Shown here piece after piece: positions 25,945-38,700 of a stretch of 64,000 nt of DNA. The translations under genes and the position numbers were made by a program. The DNA lies in contig NW_025064883.1 of the NCBI RefSeq assembly GCF_019112545.1, forward strand, positions 434,001 through 498,000, given 5' to 3'. Under the pieces are notes generated by a model. That model saw only the letters and a list, made by a program, of their open reading frames with translations. It ran no database searches and had not been told where the DNA came from. Origin of the DNA: Guyanagaster necrorhizus. Lineage: Eukaryota > Basidiomycota > Agaricomycetes > Agaricales > Physalacriaceae. Numbering within the stretch: the stretch's first letter is position 1; the number at the start of each line of letters is the position of its first letter.

Positions 25945-26191
25945 GGTGGTTGCTGCGACGACGAGAGGAAGACAGAAGGACGAGAAATGGTGTCAGTAAA
26001 CAACAGTAAACATACGGCTCGAGTTACCACCACGAAATATTCGCGCCTCCAGCACACGCAAAAGCAACATGCAACAATTCAATTGGCGAAACAATGGATG
26101 AAGTACACTAATCCCACAGACAGATGATAAATCAAATGAAACACAAATCGACAAGGATGGATGCTCCATCATCCCACGAAAATTCTCCCGC

Positions 26192-26797
<606 letters not shown>

Positions 26798-27319
26798 TGG
26801 AAGATAGTTAACCGAGAAACTTGGACGGTTGTGACTGATGGTGGTTTTAATGGAACAGAGGAGTATTGCCAAAGACGCGACCTTTTCAGGACTCAGTTTG
26901 TTTACTGCTAATTTCGCGTTGTTTGTAACATCACGTGAGTGACGCGTCGTTTCCTTTTCCGATCACTCGTTATCCATGACCCGCGATGGGAATGCAAATA
27001 CAGCTCCTCTATCATCCGCACTATCACCTGATGATTCACGGCCGTAATACTTGTCGGATTCCCTTTACGTCCCTTCAAATTGTATTCTTTTCAGGTGCCT
27101 ACCGCGTGCTGAAGGGCTCATTTACTGCTTCGGTTGGTGGGATTTTTAGGATTGTGGGCATCCATGCGTGCTACATCGCAAAAGGTTGCTCTCACCTCAC
27201 TTTACGAATTCTCCTGATTTGTCACCTATACCACCACGGACCCTCCTCCCCCATACGTTACCCATGCTTCCTGCAACTTATAAACAGACCTCAGTCCTTC
27301 GTCTCGCTCACAGAGCACC
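26798..27319. promoter_or_regulatory. Shared upstream region of histone H3 and FAH-like gene
   Basis: This is 522 bp between divergent start codons. It is pyrimidine-rich toward the FAH-like gene. No gene and no defined element was identified, though it should hold both promoters. Confidence 0.5.
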
Positions 27320-28425
27320 ATGTTACAATTCCTAGTTCTTACGGCTTTTTTCCTCCTTGCTGGTGGTGAACGGATCGTTAGATTTATCTCCACTGATGGC
27401 AACACCTACTTCGGCGACGCCATCTTGCCCGCAAACACTACCGATGCGTTTTTCAGTACCAGGGCCAGGGTTATTCAAGGTGACATTCTTGGTAACTTTA
27501 CCGTCACACGAGAAATCAAAGTAAGTCTCTTAAGCATCGAAGAAATTTTGCTGAATGATATACTCAGGATATTACAAAGCTACTGGCACCACTTCCTAGC
27601 GAGAGGGTCAGAACCGTCCGAATGGTCGGCTTGAATTACGTTTCCCATATCGATGAGGTGAAGCCGACGGCCTTATTGTTCGCAGTCAAGGAATCTTATG
27701 CCCGTATAACTTAGAGTAATATGACGATTCCTCAATGGCCTATCCTGTTCTACAAACCATGGACAGCGCTAAACACTCCGAGCGATCCCATTCCTGTCAG
27801 CGCCGGCTACCAGACACAGGGAAACTTCACGTCTAGCATGGACTGGGAGGGAGAACTTGTTGTCGTCATCAAGAAGGCAGCGTACAATATCACCGACGAC
27901 GAAGCTCTGGATCACGTCCTTGGTTACACCGTTGGACATGATGTTTCTCATCGTGGCTGGCAGATTGATCGAGGCGGAGAGCCTCAGCCTCAGTATTCGA
28001 TGGGCAAAGGTGCCGACGGGTGGGCGCCCTGGGGACCTGCTATTGTGACAACAGATATTATTCCTGATCCCCAGGTTCTCAACCTTCATACGAAGGTTAA
28101 CGGTGTCACCAAGCAAAACGCTAGCACGGCAGATATGATATTTGGTGTAAAGCACCTTGTCTCGTTTTTCTCAATGGGCACGACTCTTCTTCCAGGGGAT
28201 GTCATCTTCACCGGGACGTGAGTATTCAATACCTTGCCATGGAGATAACAGTACGATTTATGAAAATATAGCCCCAACGGAACAAATCTGGGAAAGGCGG
28301 TTCCGGATTATTTGGTCAATGGAGATACCGTCGAGGTGGGCTTGGAGAATGTAGGAACCTGCACTAACATGATTCAATACGTCAACACGTCCTCTGATTC
28401 TGTCAATAGTTTCTTCCGACTGTAG
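27320..28425 (+). CDS. Fumarylacetoacetate hydrolase-family protein with signal peptide
   Basis: Four exons (27320-27520, 27568-27657, 27715-28217, 28272-28425) encode 315 residues of the FAH fold (acylpyruvase or hydratase type). Family features are RFISTDGNTYFGDAIL, GLNYVSH, ILFYKP, the metal-ligand glutamates in WEGELVVVI, the aspartate in GYTVGHDVSHRGWQ, SMGKGADGWAPWGPAIV, and LLPGDVIFTGTPNG. Unlike typical cytosolic or mitochondrial members, it begins with a 16-residue hydrophobic stretch (MLQFLVLTAFFLLAGG) and carries eight N-glycosylation sequons. I infer secretion or ER residence. The substrate is unknown. Confidence 0.9.
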
Positions 28426-28574
28426 TTTATCTGTCTTTCTAAATCGTCATCAGATTCTAAGCCAGCAGCAGGCGTGAGAAGTCTCATGATGTCATACAAG
28501 GCTCCCTGTCCATGTTCCAACCTTATCCTGCTACCATCACCATTCAATAGCTACATCGCGGCCAGCTGTATGCC

Positions 28575-30488
28575 ATGAATTTTCGCTTTACACCAAATCT
28601 TGGTCAGAGTGTGCATATACCCATTTCTCACCTGCACACGACCACTGCGGAGTTGTGCTTTTCCGCAACCGTCGATGACAGTGACTACGAACAACTCCAA
28701 CGAGACAAAGGAAAAGTGCAACTCTGGTCGGACCTTCCGGTAAATGGTAGGAATGCGGGAGATTGGGGTGAAACCGCCTTCCAGGAATGTATTGCGATCC
28801 AAGACGACGAGCTGTCGTTGGGCTTCGACGAGGACAACAGCGATAAGCACGTTCTGTCCCTCGTCGTGCCCATACCTTATGCTGCACACATACATCGTCA
28901 ATTCTCCTTCACGTATAGAATTGTATATCCTTCGGGCGATGTCAAGTGGTTGGGCTCGTTTGGTGACAATGGTTCATTTGTTCTTGAGGAAACAAAGTCG
29001 GACGAGCGCGTCGACCTGTTAGGCGAATACTGGAGTCGTAATGATGAAGGTGTACATGTCTGGAACACTGGGAGCAGCATTATGGAAAGCGTTCTGATCG
29101 CCAAAGCTTTCCATCCCAATCATTGGAATGTCTGGGCAGTAGGAGCAGATTCGTGGGTATCTTTTCTCTTTCAGGCGTATGTGTCTCTTATGCTTTGTGT
29201 CAGACTTCTTTCCGAGCCCCAGAATGCCTGTCTACTATTTCTCGTACCAGTCATCCATGGGTCGCCCATCCTTCTTCCTCAGACACTTGTTCTGAGTGCT
29301 TGTCAAGATACTAGTATCGCATTTACTCCTACCGGCAATATCACAGCTTCTGGAAGTAACTCTGTTCATCTCGTATGCTTTGACAGATACGCGTCAAACG
29401 TGGCGGATTTCATAGAACGGGCCTTCGCACATTGCTCTCTGACAAAATGTCAATTTTTGAGCACCTCGGACCAGCATGCAGTCATTGCCTCTCCTCTTGA
29501 TCAATGTCCCGTCATCGCTGATATTGTACCACTCTGTACATCGATCCTAAAATCCCACATATCCATAGAATGGTCTAAATTTACATCTTTGACCGCCGAA
29601 TTTCCGCTGTCCCTTTTCTTACCTGGCACCTCCAGAGTGCTCTTCTACGATTCTGCTGATCAGCGTCCCGAGAGCGTCCGCTTTTTGGTGCCTCCTTCAG
29701 GCGGACAATTCATGATGACACCAGTCTACACTCTCGAAACCAAAAATTCACAGGAGCGTCAATTTGCACTCCTACAATCCCACGTATTGGTTCCCTCTTC
29801 TTCGTTCCGCGATCGGCAAATCCTTCCTACTCCTCCACCATCTCCTCATCTACACCCTGTCGCTCATCTCTCTCTAATAGAATCTCAGTTCAATGCTTCC
29901 AGTAATTCGATCTCTGAGATGGGTATCAGCAGCAGTGGGCGAGGCAGTCCTGACATCTCCGAGTCAGAAGTGACTGATGGTGACCCTTTGGTCCGCAAAG
30001 GGCGGGGCGTCATAGTATGGATAAAACATGTCCTAGCGGCGATCAGTTTGTTCTTTTCGTTGCTGGTCCGCAAATTATTTGGCTGCAGTTCCCTGAGGAC
30101 GCAGACAACAAGCAGTGTCACCGAGGTGGAAGAGCAAAGCCGATCCATTGATGAAAGGACGCCACTGTTGAGCGACCATGATTGCGGTCAAGAACCAAGT
30201 AGTGTGGAAATCTCTCTAGCGGTTGAAACTACTATTACAGCCCACCGTACCCCACCTTCACCTCTTGCCTCGATATTTGTCGATTTTCTAGGCAGCAGAA
30301 CGATCTCTTGCATTTTGCGAGATCCTGTTGCCACTACGGTAGGCTTGTCCTTGTACAAGGATGTTTCAATCCGGTTAGGGGGGAAAACCCTCGAGCCCCA
30401 GAACGTCCGAACGCTTCATGGTGGAACCATATTGTTTGACCTTGAAACAGGGACTACAAAAGGGCTTGCGACTTTCACGACCGCTTAA
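28575..30488 (+). CDS. Unknown 637-residue protein with one predicted membrane segment
   Basis: This is a single long open frame without a recognised domain. The N-terminal 200 residues look beta-rich, with many aromatic residues (YWSRNDEGVHVWNTG, HPNHWNVWAVGADSW). The middle is mixed. Residues about 415-475 are Ser/Pro-rich (PTPPPSPHLHP). One hydrophobic segment at about 479-500 (VIVWIKHVLAAISLFFSLLV) may span a membrane or bind it. The C-terminal 100 residues return to a folded-looking pattern. Short in-frame introns cannot be excluded near 29150-29200. It lies downstream of the FAH-like gene in the same orientation. The long uninterrupted frame in an intron-rich genome supports it as a gene. 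Confidence 0.75.
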   Translation: MNFRFTPNLGQSVHIPISHLHTTTAELCFSATVDDSDYEQLQRDKGKVQLWSDLPVNGRNAGDWGETAFQECIAIQDDELSLGFDEDNSDKHVLSLVVPIPYAAHIHRQFSFTYRIVYPSGDVKWLGSFGDNGSFVLEETKSDERVDLLGEYWSRNDEGVHVWNTGSSIMESVLIAKAFHPNHWNVWAVGADSWVSFLFQAYVSLMLCVRLLSEPQNACLLFLVPVIHGSPILLPQTLVLSACQDTSIAFTPTGNITASGSNSVHLVCFDRYASNVADFIERAFAHCSLTKCQFLSTSDQHAVIASPLDQCPVIADIVPLCTSILKSHISIEWSKFTSLTAEFPLSLFLPGTSRVLFYDSADQRPESVRFLVPPSGGQFMMTPVYTLETKNSQERQFALLQSHVLVPSSSFRDRQILPTPPPSPHLHPVAHLSLIESQFNASSNSISEMGISSSGRGSPDISESEVTDGDPLVRKGRGVIVWIKHVLAAISLFFSLLVRKLFGCSSLRTQTTSSVTEVEEQSRSIDERTPLLSDHDCGQEPSSVEISLAVETTITAHRTPPSPLASIFVDFLGSRTISCILRDPVATTVGLSLYKDVSIRLGGKTLEPQNVRTLHGGTILFDLETGTTKGLATFTTA

Positions 30489-30566
30489 TACCTATGTATA
30501 GTATCGTTCGTTGACACGTTTGTCTGTACTGGTTACACGGATTGTATCAGGTTCCTCTTTTGTACA

Positions 30567-31593
30567 TCAAAATGACATGTTTTCATCGTCAAACCCGTCC
30601 TCGCTATCAGCATTCCTTCTACCACCTCTTCGGTCGGCAGAACTGCTAGAGAAAGTCTGGGAAACAATGTCATCCAGCATCTCCGGAGAGAGATCGTATT
30701 CGGAGCTGCGAACTACGATAGCATATACAGCTAATGCCACGTCATGACAAGCCAATAAATAATAGCACGTAGTTTTCACTAACCGTCTTCGATTTTTTGA
30801 AGTGATTGGGCGGTCACAGACTGCTTCTTCGACAAAAATCTCACATACGGCGTGAAGGCTTCAAAATCTATGGCGATACGTTGAGAAATGGCTGAGAGAC
30901 AGGCTGTCTGCCATTGACTGACCAGCCTTGCAGTTCCTGACAAAGCCCAGCGTATCCATAGCTTGCAATCGTCCGCCTCGTTTAGTCAAGCCGGAGATGG
31001 AATAGCGCATGAGTTCGCCTGTGAGGTCAGACAGGCCAAGCATATAATCCGATATCGTCAAGGGGAAATACTGAAATAAAGTCAGAGAGACAGTGACAAC
31101 TGCACAAGTCGCACTACATACGCACAGGTGCTCCCTTGGAATCACAGAGAGTCTGCTGCACCTCATCAAGGCTGATCAAAGTCCCATGCTCTAGAAAATG
31201 CGAGAAGCTGAGCGCCTCAATGTATTCCTGCAAACCGGGCGAGACCTGATGCTGGTACCGCCAGAACCTATCACCGACGAGCTCCTCCTTCATATTGGCG
31301 TATATTTGCTGGACCTGGCGGAGATTTTCATTGCCCGCTTTCGCTGCACGTAGAGCGGGAGTCAGGCCATCCAATGCAGGAACGTTTTCGAGGACGATGC
31401 GATGAAGGAGAAAAATAGCCTTTTTTGAAATATTGGTGACATCGCGGCTAGCCTGAGTAGATTACAGTAAACATTTGAATTTAGTGCGACAGAGGCAAAG
31501 GAGACAATCCACCTTGATGAGACGCTCTCGCCGGTCGTTGTGCTCGTCGAGGTCCTGCCTGAAGGCGTCAAAGATGGCGGCGGTGCTGGTCAT
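30567..31593 (-). CDS. TSNAX: Translin/TRAX-family protein
   Basis: This family binds single-stranded RNA and DNA, and TRAX with translin forms C3PO, an endoribonuclease. The protein starts MTSTAAIFDAFRQDLDEHND and continues RERLIKASRDVTNISKKAIF across the first intron. Downstream come YANMKEELVGDRFWRYQHQV, GLQEYIEALSFSHFLEHG, and SDYMLGLSDLTGELMRYSIS, the last being the strongest family signature. The C-terminus ends in an acidic tail (DSEDGFDDENMSF). RRER and the EYIEALSF region fit TRAX better than translin, but the split is not certain by eye. It is head-to-head with the HIT gene, with 63 bp between the ATGs. Confidence 0.87.
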
Positions 31594-31656
31594 AACGGTG
31601 TCGGCGACCTACCGGTTGTTCATTATTTGGTCACCATTTTCCATCCTCTGACCGTC

Positions 31657-32565
31657 ATGGCCTTCGCCTCCAAGACTGGCTGCCCACTGTGCGGCATAGT
31701 GAGCTCTGCAGTGCATGACCCTTTCATATCGCCGCGCTCTTCAGGCTCCGTTCGCGAAGCGAATCAGCCGGAGATCTTGTGGAGGGACGACAACTTTACT
31801 GTCTATCGTGAAAAGGCGAATCCAGTGTCGAGCACGGGACATGTAATAATCGCCTTCAAGTACGTTGGAGTCGGAGTTATTCATGCTGGCTACAGGCAGC
31901 TCACGATGACTACAGCCTCCACGTTCCCTCAATATATACCCTTGTATGTCGTGGCCCTACCCACTTGAGACGTCGTACTCATGTCTCCCAGTCATCCTCA
32001 GATTTGCCTCTTCTAGTGAACCTCAGATGCCTGGCCACCCGATTTCTCAATTCAATGATACCCATGTCGTCACCAGCAACGTCGCCGACGGGCGCAACTC
32101 CCCTCTACATCACTTCGAACAACTTTCGCATCGGGTTCATTACGCCTCCATTCAGAGATGCCAAGATCCCAGTGACAGACCATCTTCACGCCCATGCATA
32201 CATTATGCCCTCTGATCTTATGGGATGGTGGCGCGGTATAGCATACGGTCCACTTGCTTGGTACGCTATCGATGACCTCATCGCGGAAATACGGTATGTG
32301 TCCCACAAATTATCCCTCTTGGTTCTCATCATCCTCTAGAGAGTCCACCTCGAACAACCGCGTCAAGTCGGGCTATGACAATCGCAGAGTTGCTCCCATT
32401 GATTTCGTACCTTCAGCGGGATCTAGAACAGGTACCGCCAACGGCATCGAAACTACATTTGAGAGTTTAGGTCGCCCAGACGCTGAGTTGGAGGGCGGCG
32501 AGGCATCTCCTCTGAGCCTCTCCCCCTCTCGCCATAATGTGCCTTCGCCCCTTCGCGTCAGCTAG
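31657..32565 (+). CDS. HIT-family nucleotide hydrolase/transferase
   Basis: Histidine-triad proteins cleave or transfer nucleotidyl groups. Four exons (31657-31859, 31916-31943, 31992-32293, 32340-32565) encode 252 residues. The N-terminus has a CPLC pair (GCPLCGIV), possibly part of a zinc site. The catalytic triad motif is HLHAHAYI near residues 160-170, followed by GWWRG. The second exon is only 28 nt and contributes LHVPSIYTL. The C-terminal 60 residues are Ser/Pro-rich and probably disordered. The physiological substrate cannot be told. Confidence 0.87.
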
Positions 32566-32744
32566 ATCTTTTATTGGTATTGTGCACTTTCCTTGATACT
32601 ATTGTTGTTCACTTAGTTTGGGACTTGGAAATTACATTCCTTGTACTCGATGATACCTACATGGACAAAAGCTTTGTAACGTTCTAATGCATGAAATTAC
32701 ACTAAATCATATATGAGCACATGCGGCGTTAGATCCACAGCACG

Positions 32745-35700
32745 TCATGCGTCTGTTGAAAGAAAGTTAGCTAGGCTTAGAAGATGCACGAAGACTTCAC
32801 CAACAGTAAGATGATCCGGTCAGTAACGTCGACAGGGCCGATAATTGATCCTCGTCAAATCGTTTTGAGTCTTCGTGCCAGGTATCTAGATGTGTCCGCT
32901 TGAAATTACTTGCACATTTGCGGACAGTAGTAGAGATGGGTATCTACATACAGTCAGAGCAGAATCACCGAGTGGTCGAAAAGACACCCACAGGATCATA
33001 TGTGTGTTCCGCCAGAATAGTCGTCAATAAATCAGGCATCCATTTTTCGACGGTATAAGGGTAACTCTCCACCAAAGCACATATCCCAAGTATGGCAGCG
33101 TGTCGCCGACGTATCGCTGAATTGTATTCAGGGTTTTGTCTAATTGGAATCCGACTATTCCTGGCTAGCTTAACGAAGCGATCCTGTCGAGTGAAATGTT
33201 AGGGTTTCTCGGTGCAAAGTAAAACGATTAGCGTGCCTTCAGGATAAGTACACTCCTTCTGGGCGACAACCGGAGGATACCAGACAGCGTGCTAAGATCG
33301 TGAAACACTTCAACTGAATTCATCGCAATGGAACACGCTATACATACGTGGCAGCCATCTCACGCACTTCTACTACTTCATCATCCAAGCATTGACAGAG
33401 TACCTGACGTCAAATTAATGGTTTCTCGAGCTCTAGTTAAGAAGACCCCACCTCAAGAATTTCGACTACCTTGGCTTCAGTGATCAGAGGGACCTGGCGG
33501 AAATAGAATACTGAAAATGAATGTGTTTCACCTCCCCGTGTCATACGCATGAACCACACACCTTGGACAAGAGGCAGAGCTTTTAGTCGAACCTTCCAAG
33601 ACTAGAAACAATCAATGTCTGCTACAAGACGGCAGAGGCATGCTGACCGGTGATGCCTGGATAGCTTCAAATATAGCATCCAATATAGGATTTATCAGTG
33701 CTCTTGGTGGTGTCACACCGCACATCCTCACAAGGAGAACGTGTGCCCGGTTTGCAAGCTCATCGTTGTCATTCACTAGCAACGGAATAAGTATCGACAG
33801 AGAACCATTCCGGCCACACATCCGTACCTTCGGTGAAACAGAAGAGCTCGTGCTAGGAGATGAAATTAAGTGTGATGGCCTGTACTTACGGTGAAACATA
33901 CCATGAGTGGTAGGATGTAATCGAAGACGGAGATCGCATGCGTGTCGTGAACCGACTCGAACAGCCACTTGCATACCATAACGCCTACTCGATCGTATTT
34001 GGACTGGAAAGCACGGACGCCCGGAATTCGCTCCTCTCGCCAAACCTTGAAGCTGTCCACAAGCTCCAGGATCCGTCCTTTATGATACGTGCCTCGCATA
34101 CCCATAATGTCATAGTCTACTGGTAGCATTCGGCATTCTTTGACAAATACTTCGGTGGTGGGTATCGTGGCTCGAGGGGTACACTACGTGCAAAATTAGT
34201 CCTGGGATGAAGAATCACCAGCTATGCTTACCTTGATCTTATCTGCGAAACAAAGGATTTCAGCGATATACGTGCGTACGTCATCATGTTCGCTGTAAAT
34301 TTCCTTCCAACATCGCTGAAGAACCTCATCCATCCAGGCCGAGAACTTCCAACCAAGTTCTTCATAGCATGTCCTGAACAAGGATAGGATTTTGACAACG
34401 TCGAAGGACAGTTCAGCGTTGTAGTCCATCGTTTTGAATGACTCTAAGAGGTAGTCGAAGATGGGCTGCACCCGTCGAGGATCCTTTTTATAAAACGTAT
34501 ACTAAGAACACATTAGTACATGCACTATGACTTATCGGATAATATATACCTCCAAGAACGAAGTCCAGACCAGGAGGGTATCGGACTTCAAGTTCATATT
34601 GAAGATTTGCTTGATTAGTGGCTTGAACCACGCCCATAAGACCTTCTGCTTGTTCAGCGGCCAATGTTTCGAACCTACGATTAGTTGCTACAACAAATCA
34701 GAAAAGAGCAAGGCGACTACGTGCCCCCAAGTACCCCAGCAACTAACTCCGCAGCGGCTCTCTGCTTGTCAGGTTCCTTATCATTAATCAGTTCTTCCAA
34801 TGTAGGTTTCAAGGCGGGAAACGGGGCATCCTCAAGTACTTGGACTAGAGCGTCGTTCAGTGAGAGCACCAGACAAGGTACGCTCCGCACGCACATATTG
34901 ACTTGACGCAAGAGACATTATCTTGAGTTAACGAAACTTCATGACTTTCCTCTGAGAAGTACGTCGAAAGGTTCTTCCAGTACGACGAATCTGTAGTCAC
35001 TGCTCTCAATGCTATGATGGCCTCTTGACTAGAAGGATCCCACGGCAGAAACGTCGACTTGGCAGCATGTGGTGGCCTGTAGAGACCGATACTCGTACCC
35101 CAAGCCACCCAGCCTTGAGAGAATGTCTCCAGAAATATCCTAACATAAGAATGAGTGTAAAACTTGAAGTGCTACAATAAATCCTACGGTTGCTTTTGGT
35201 CATACTGAAACGGAACTTTGTAAGCGGCTAAAAACTTTGATGTTAAGGCCTGAGATGGATGAACCGCGATCTCATCTTTCAATGGATTTGGGCTTCTAGC
35301 CAAGAACAGGTCCACTGGATTAGGACACAAAGTGCGCAATTTGAGGTTCCTCAGGCCCTTCATCACAGAACGTTGAGCGTACTGCTCGATTGTCAGTAAT
35401 GCTTATGGCGTATGGCTTACTGCACATACATAGCGCTGGGAACAATAGACAGTCAATATACAGCGTTTTGGGAAAGGCAGTGAAACATACGACACTCGGA
35501 TGACTATGATGAGTTCGCTCTGCGAAGAAACGAATTTGCTCTGAAGTTAAGGGCATGTCACGTCTGAGTAGTGTACGCAAACATCGAATGGCTGCGATTT
35601 CGTATCGCCAATGTGTCTTTGGGGAAGTCGCAATTTTCATGACTTCTTTGGTCTAAAGATTCAAATGAGACCACGATAAATATGAAAAACTAGTAGCATA

Positions 35701-38700
35701 CTGTATGTTCAGCAGCTTCATTCATAAGGCGCACTCGCCGTATTCTAGCTTGCCGACAACGGTTGGTGATGTCTGCCTCTTTAGCATCATAGGGAAGCAT
35801 GTGTTTGATGCGTTTGACGGCTTTGTCCAATGCTGGACAAGAGACATCGTAAACAAGGTAACATGGTTCAACAAAACTTGTAACGCCTGTCAAATGTTGG
35901 GATTGGTTATCCTGATAATGTTGCATCTAAGGGACTCACAATTCTCAGAAACTACAGAGACGCAGTCTTGGATAGAAGGCTATACCAAAGCTGGTCAATG
36001 GACAGTTAATAAGCATATGGAGAGACTAACTTTTTCATTATGCTGACAGCTTAAAAGCTTGGGCACTAAAGTAGCGGCTAAAGTTGGCTCTGTGTCCAGA
36101 TATCAGCATTAATCTGTGAACGGCAACATATAGCTGACCTGAAATCGCATATCGCCCAAAGGAAGGGAAGTTCAAAGTCCAGAGAGCTCCCTTCATTCGG
36201 TCATCATCAGTGCCAGGCTCTAAGGACTTGTAGAGCGCCGGAAGAGCCCGTCGACGGACACCATCGTAGAGCTATAATTGGCAGTTACAAATGACATCCA
36301 TTATCATAAAGGCAGCGTACCCCACACATGCTTTCCAGCAAATTCTGGCTTGTCCTAACCAAATTCATTAATGAGTCCTTTCTAAGAATTGGCCAGTGGC
36401 TCACTCTCTTATGACCGCATAATGCCAGACAGACCATTCAACGAGGTCGTCGATTAAGCTATCCTCAAGTGGACCTCTAAGACGTTCCAATGAATTCCAA
36501 CGTAGCCTCGCGGCATGCTGATACCTTTGTTCAAGTTGAGTCGTTAATGATGTATATATAAGAGGATAAGGCTCTGACCTAGCTTTGCGAACGTAAACTG
36601 CCCGAGGCCACACTTTTTGTCGTGCATACTGACGTGAGACGTTCTTTTCGGAATTGAACTGATCTTCGTTCAGAAAGAAGCTGCAAAGGGAGAACATGAG
36701 ACTATCCCTGCCGACCGACGACAATACAAGTCACCTGTCTCTACTATCTCCATATTCAAGCAGGTAGGCCCGGAAACCTTGTATCTATTACGATGTCAAC
36801 TTTATGACGCGAATATGGGAGCAAGGCGTACAAGTACATGAACGGCATCAACGCTATTCTCTTCTCCTTGCTGACGTAGAGATATGGACGCGTTGTGCAA
36901 GAAGACCCCGAATCTGTGTCTGAAACCGCGAATATATCGATGACGAGGATCGCTTGGATCGGTCAAGCAAAATCCGGCATTTTTTGGTTCCACCGACGCC
37001 AGCATCTCGGGGATCTCATCACTACGGAAGGTCAACAACGTCAAGGTACGTACGTGGATAACCGACATAATGACCCACAGAATATCACTTGTTTGCCAAG
37101 AAGCCCGAATATCGTCATCGGATAGGTGTTCCTTCGCTATAGTGGGCACCCCTGAAAAGGCATTCCGAATAAGAACAAGGTGGCTATTATTGAGTTTAGA
37201 ATACACGTCATGGCCTTTGTAAAATGTGAACTAACCGACAAAAGTCGTTACGCCATACAGCATCGCGAGGGACATCGGGCTGCAAAAGTTCTTCGAGACG
37301 TGACAAAGCAGGCTCAACCAGTTCCCGAAAAATCTGAAGGGCGAAATCGATTTCCTCCGTATTCGGAATATGCCATGACACCTCCAGAAACGTGTGAATG
37401 ATGACGATGTAGTCCTGACAACGTATAAAACGCACCTCAATCTCCTCGGCTTTGTACAGTTTGCCCCAATGACGATGATGATTCCACCGAAATTCTACCA
37501 AAAACTTGTGATCAGAATGCATAACGCAATAGTGTTGGAGGATGTACCGTCACTCTTCCATTCATCTGGATTTATAAATTTGTTCTCCAAGGGATATGTG
37601 TGCGTGAGTGTTAAAAGCATGCTTGATAGCATTTTTCCCAGCCAAGAGTAGCCGCGTTTTGAGTACGCCTTGGAATGCAAAAATTGGAGTAAAGACATCA
37701 ATTCATCCTTGTATTTCAATATCTGTAACGGTTAAAGGTAGGTTTTAGAGGAAACTAACTGTGAACTGACGCTTACCGCCTTGCCGTCACTAGGGATCAT
37801 TCATGAGTACAAATAAATCATAAAACACTCCGAAACCCACTTGTACACAGTACCCCGCAAAATGGCCAGATCTAGACCGACGAGCTCACGTTAAGTACAT
37901 CATCGCCGTGAATATTGCCAGACATACTCCAATGCAAAGTAGCGTCTGAGGGAATGGGCATCGAGGCCGATGTCGTTCTAAGCGACGAAGCACCATTCTC
38001 CAACTCCGTCCGGATATTCCGAGAGCAAAATGGTAAAAACCTCGCCAGGGTTTTGGCGGGATCTGCATTAGCTATACATTCAACTAACTGATGAATAGCT
38101 CGGACGGCATTGGGCCGCACATTCGTGCTCGCGTAGTCAAAGACCATATTGAGTACTAGATCAAACAGTGGCTCAGATAGATGGACGCAGATTTGGCTGC
38201 AAGCGCCAGCGACAGCATCCACCACCTGCACTGTACAAGAAGGCCTAAATTACCGAATGACTCAGAGTATGAATAAACTGCAGACCTTCGACAGCCCCTC
38301 CAGATGACCCGTTGGGGCCTTCCTCTGGCAGATTCTCAAGCAGCTGTATCACACGACGAATGAAGCTTGTAACCCAGTCCGCAAAACTTCCTGTGGTGTC
38401 CTTCAACAGCGTATCTTCATCTTCATTGGAGAGTCTAGGCTCTTCGTCGACAAGATCGGGAGATTCACCATTAGCGAGAGATGGCAAAGTCGAAGCCGTC
38501 CGAGTGGGAATAGTGGTTTCGACTTCTGGAGCACTAGACATTTGGTCTTGACCCGTGGTCAGGTCGCCGAACTTGATATATTGAGATATTTCCACCAAAA
38601 AAGCTGTGGTGCAAAGCTGTGTAATCATGTGAGATTTGAATAATGCAAACATTGAATCTTAGGGTCTCACCGTCTTCGAAGGATCATTCTATGACACGGT

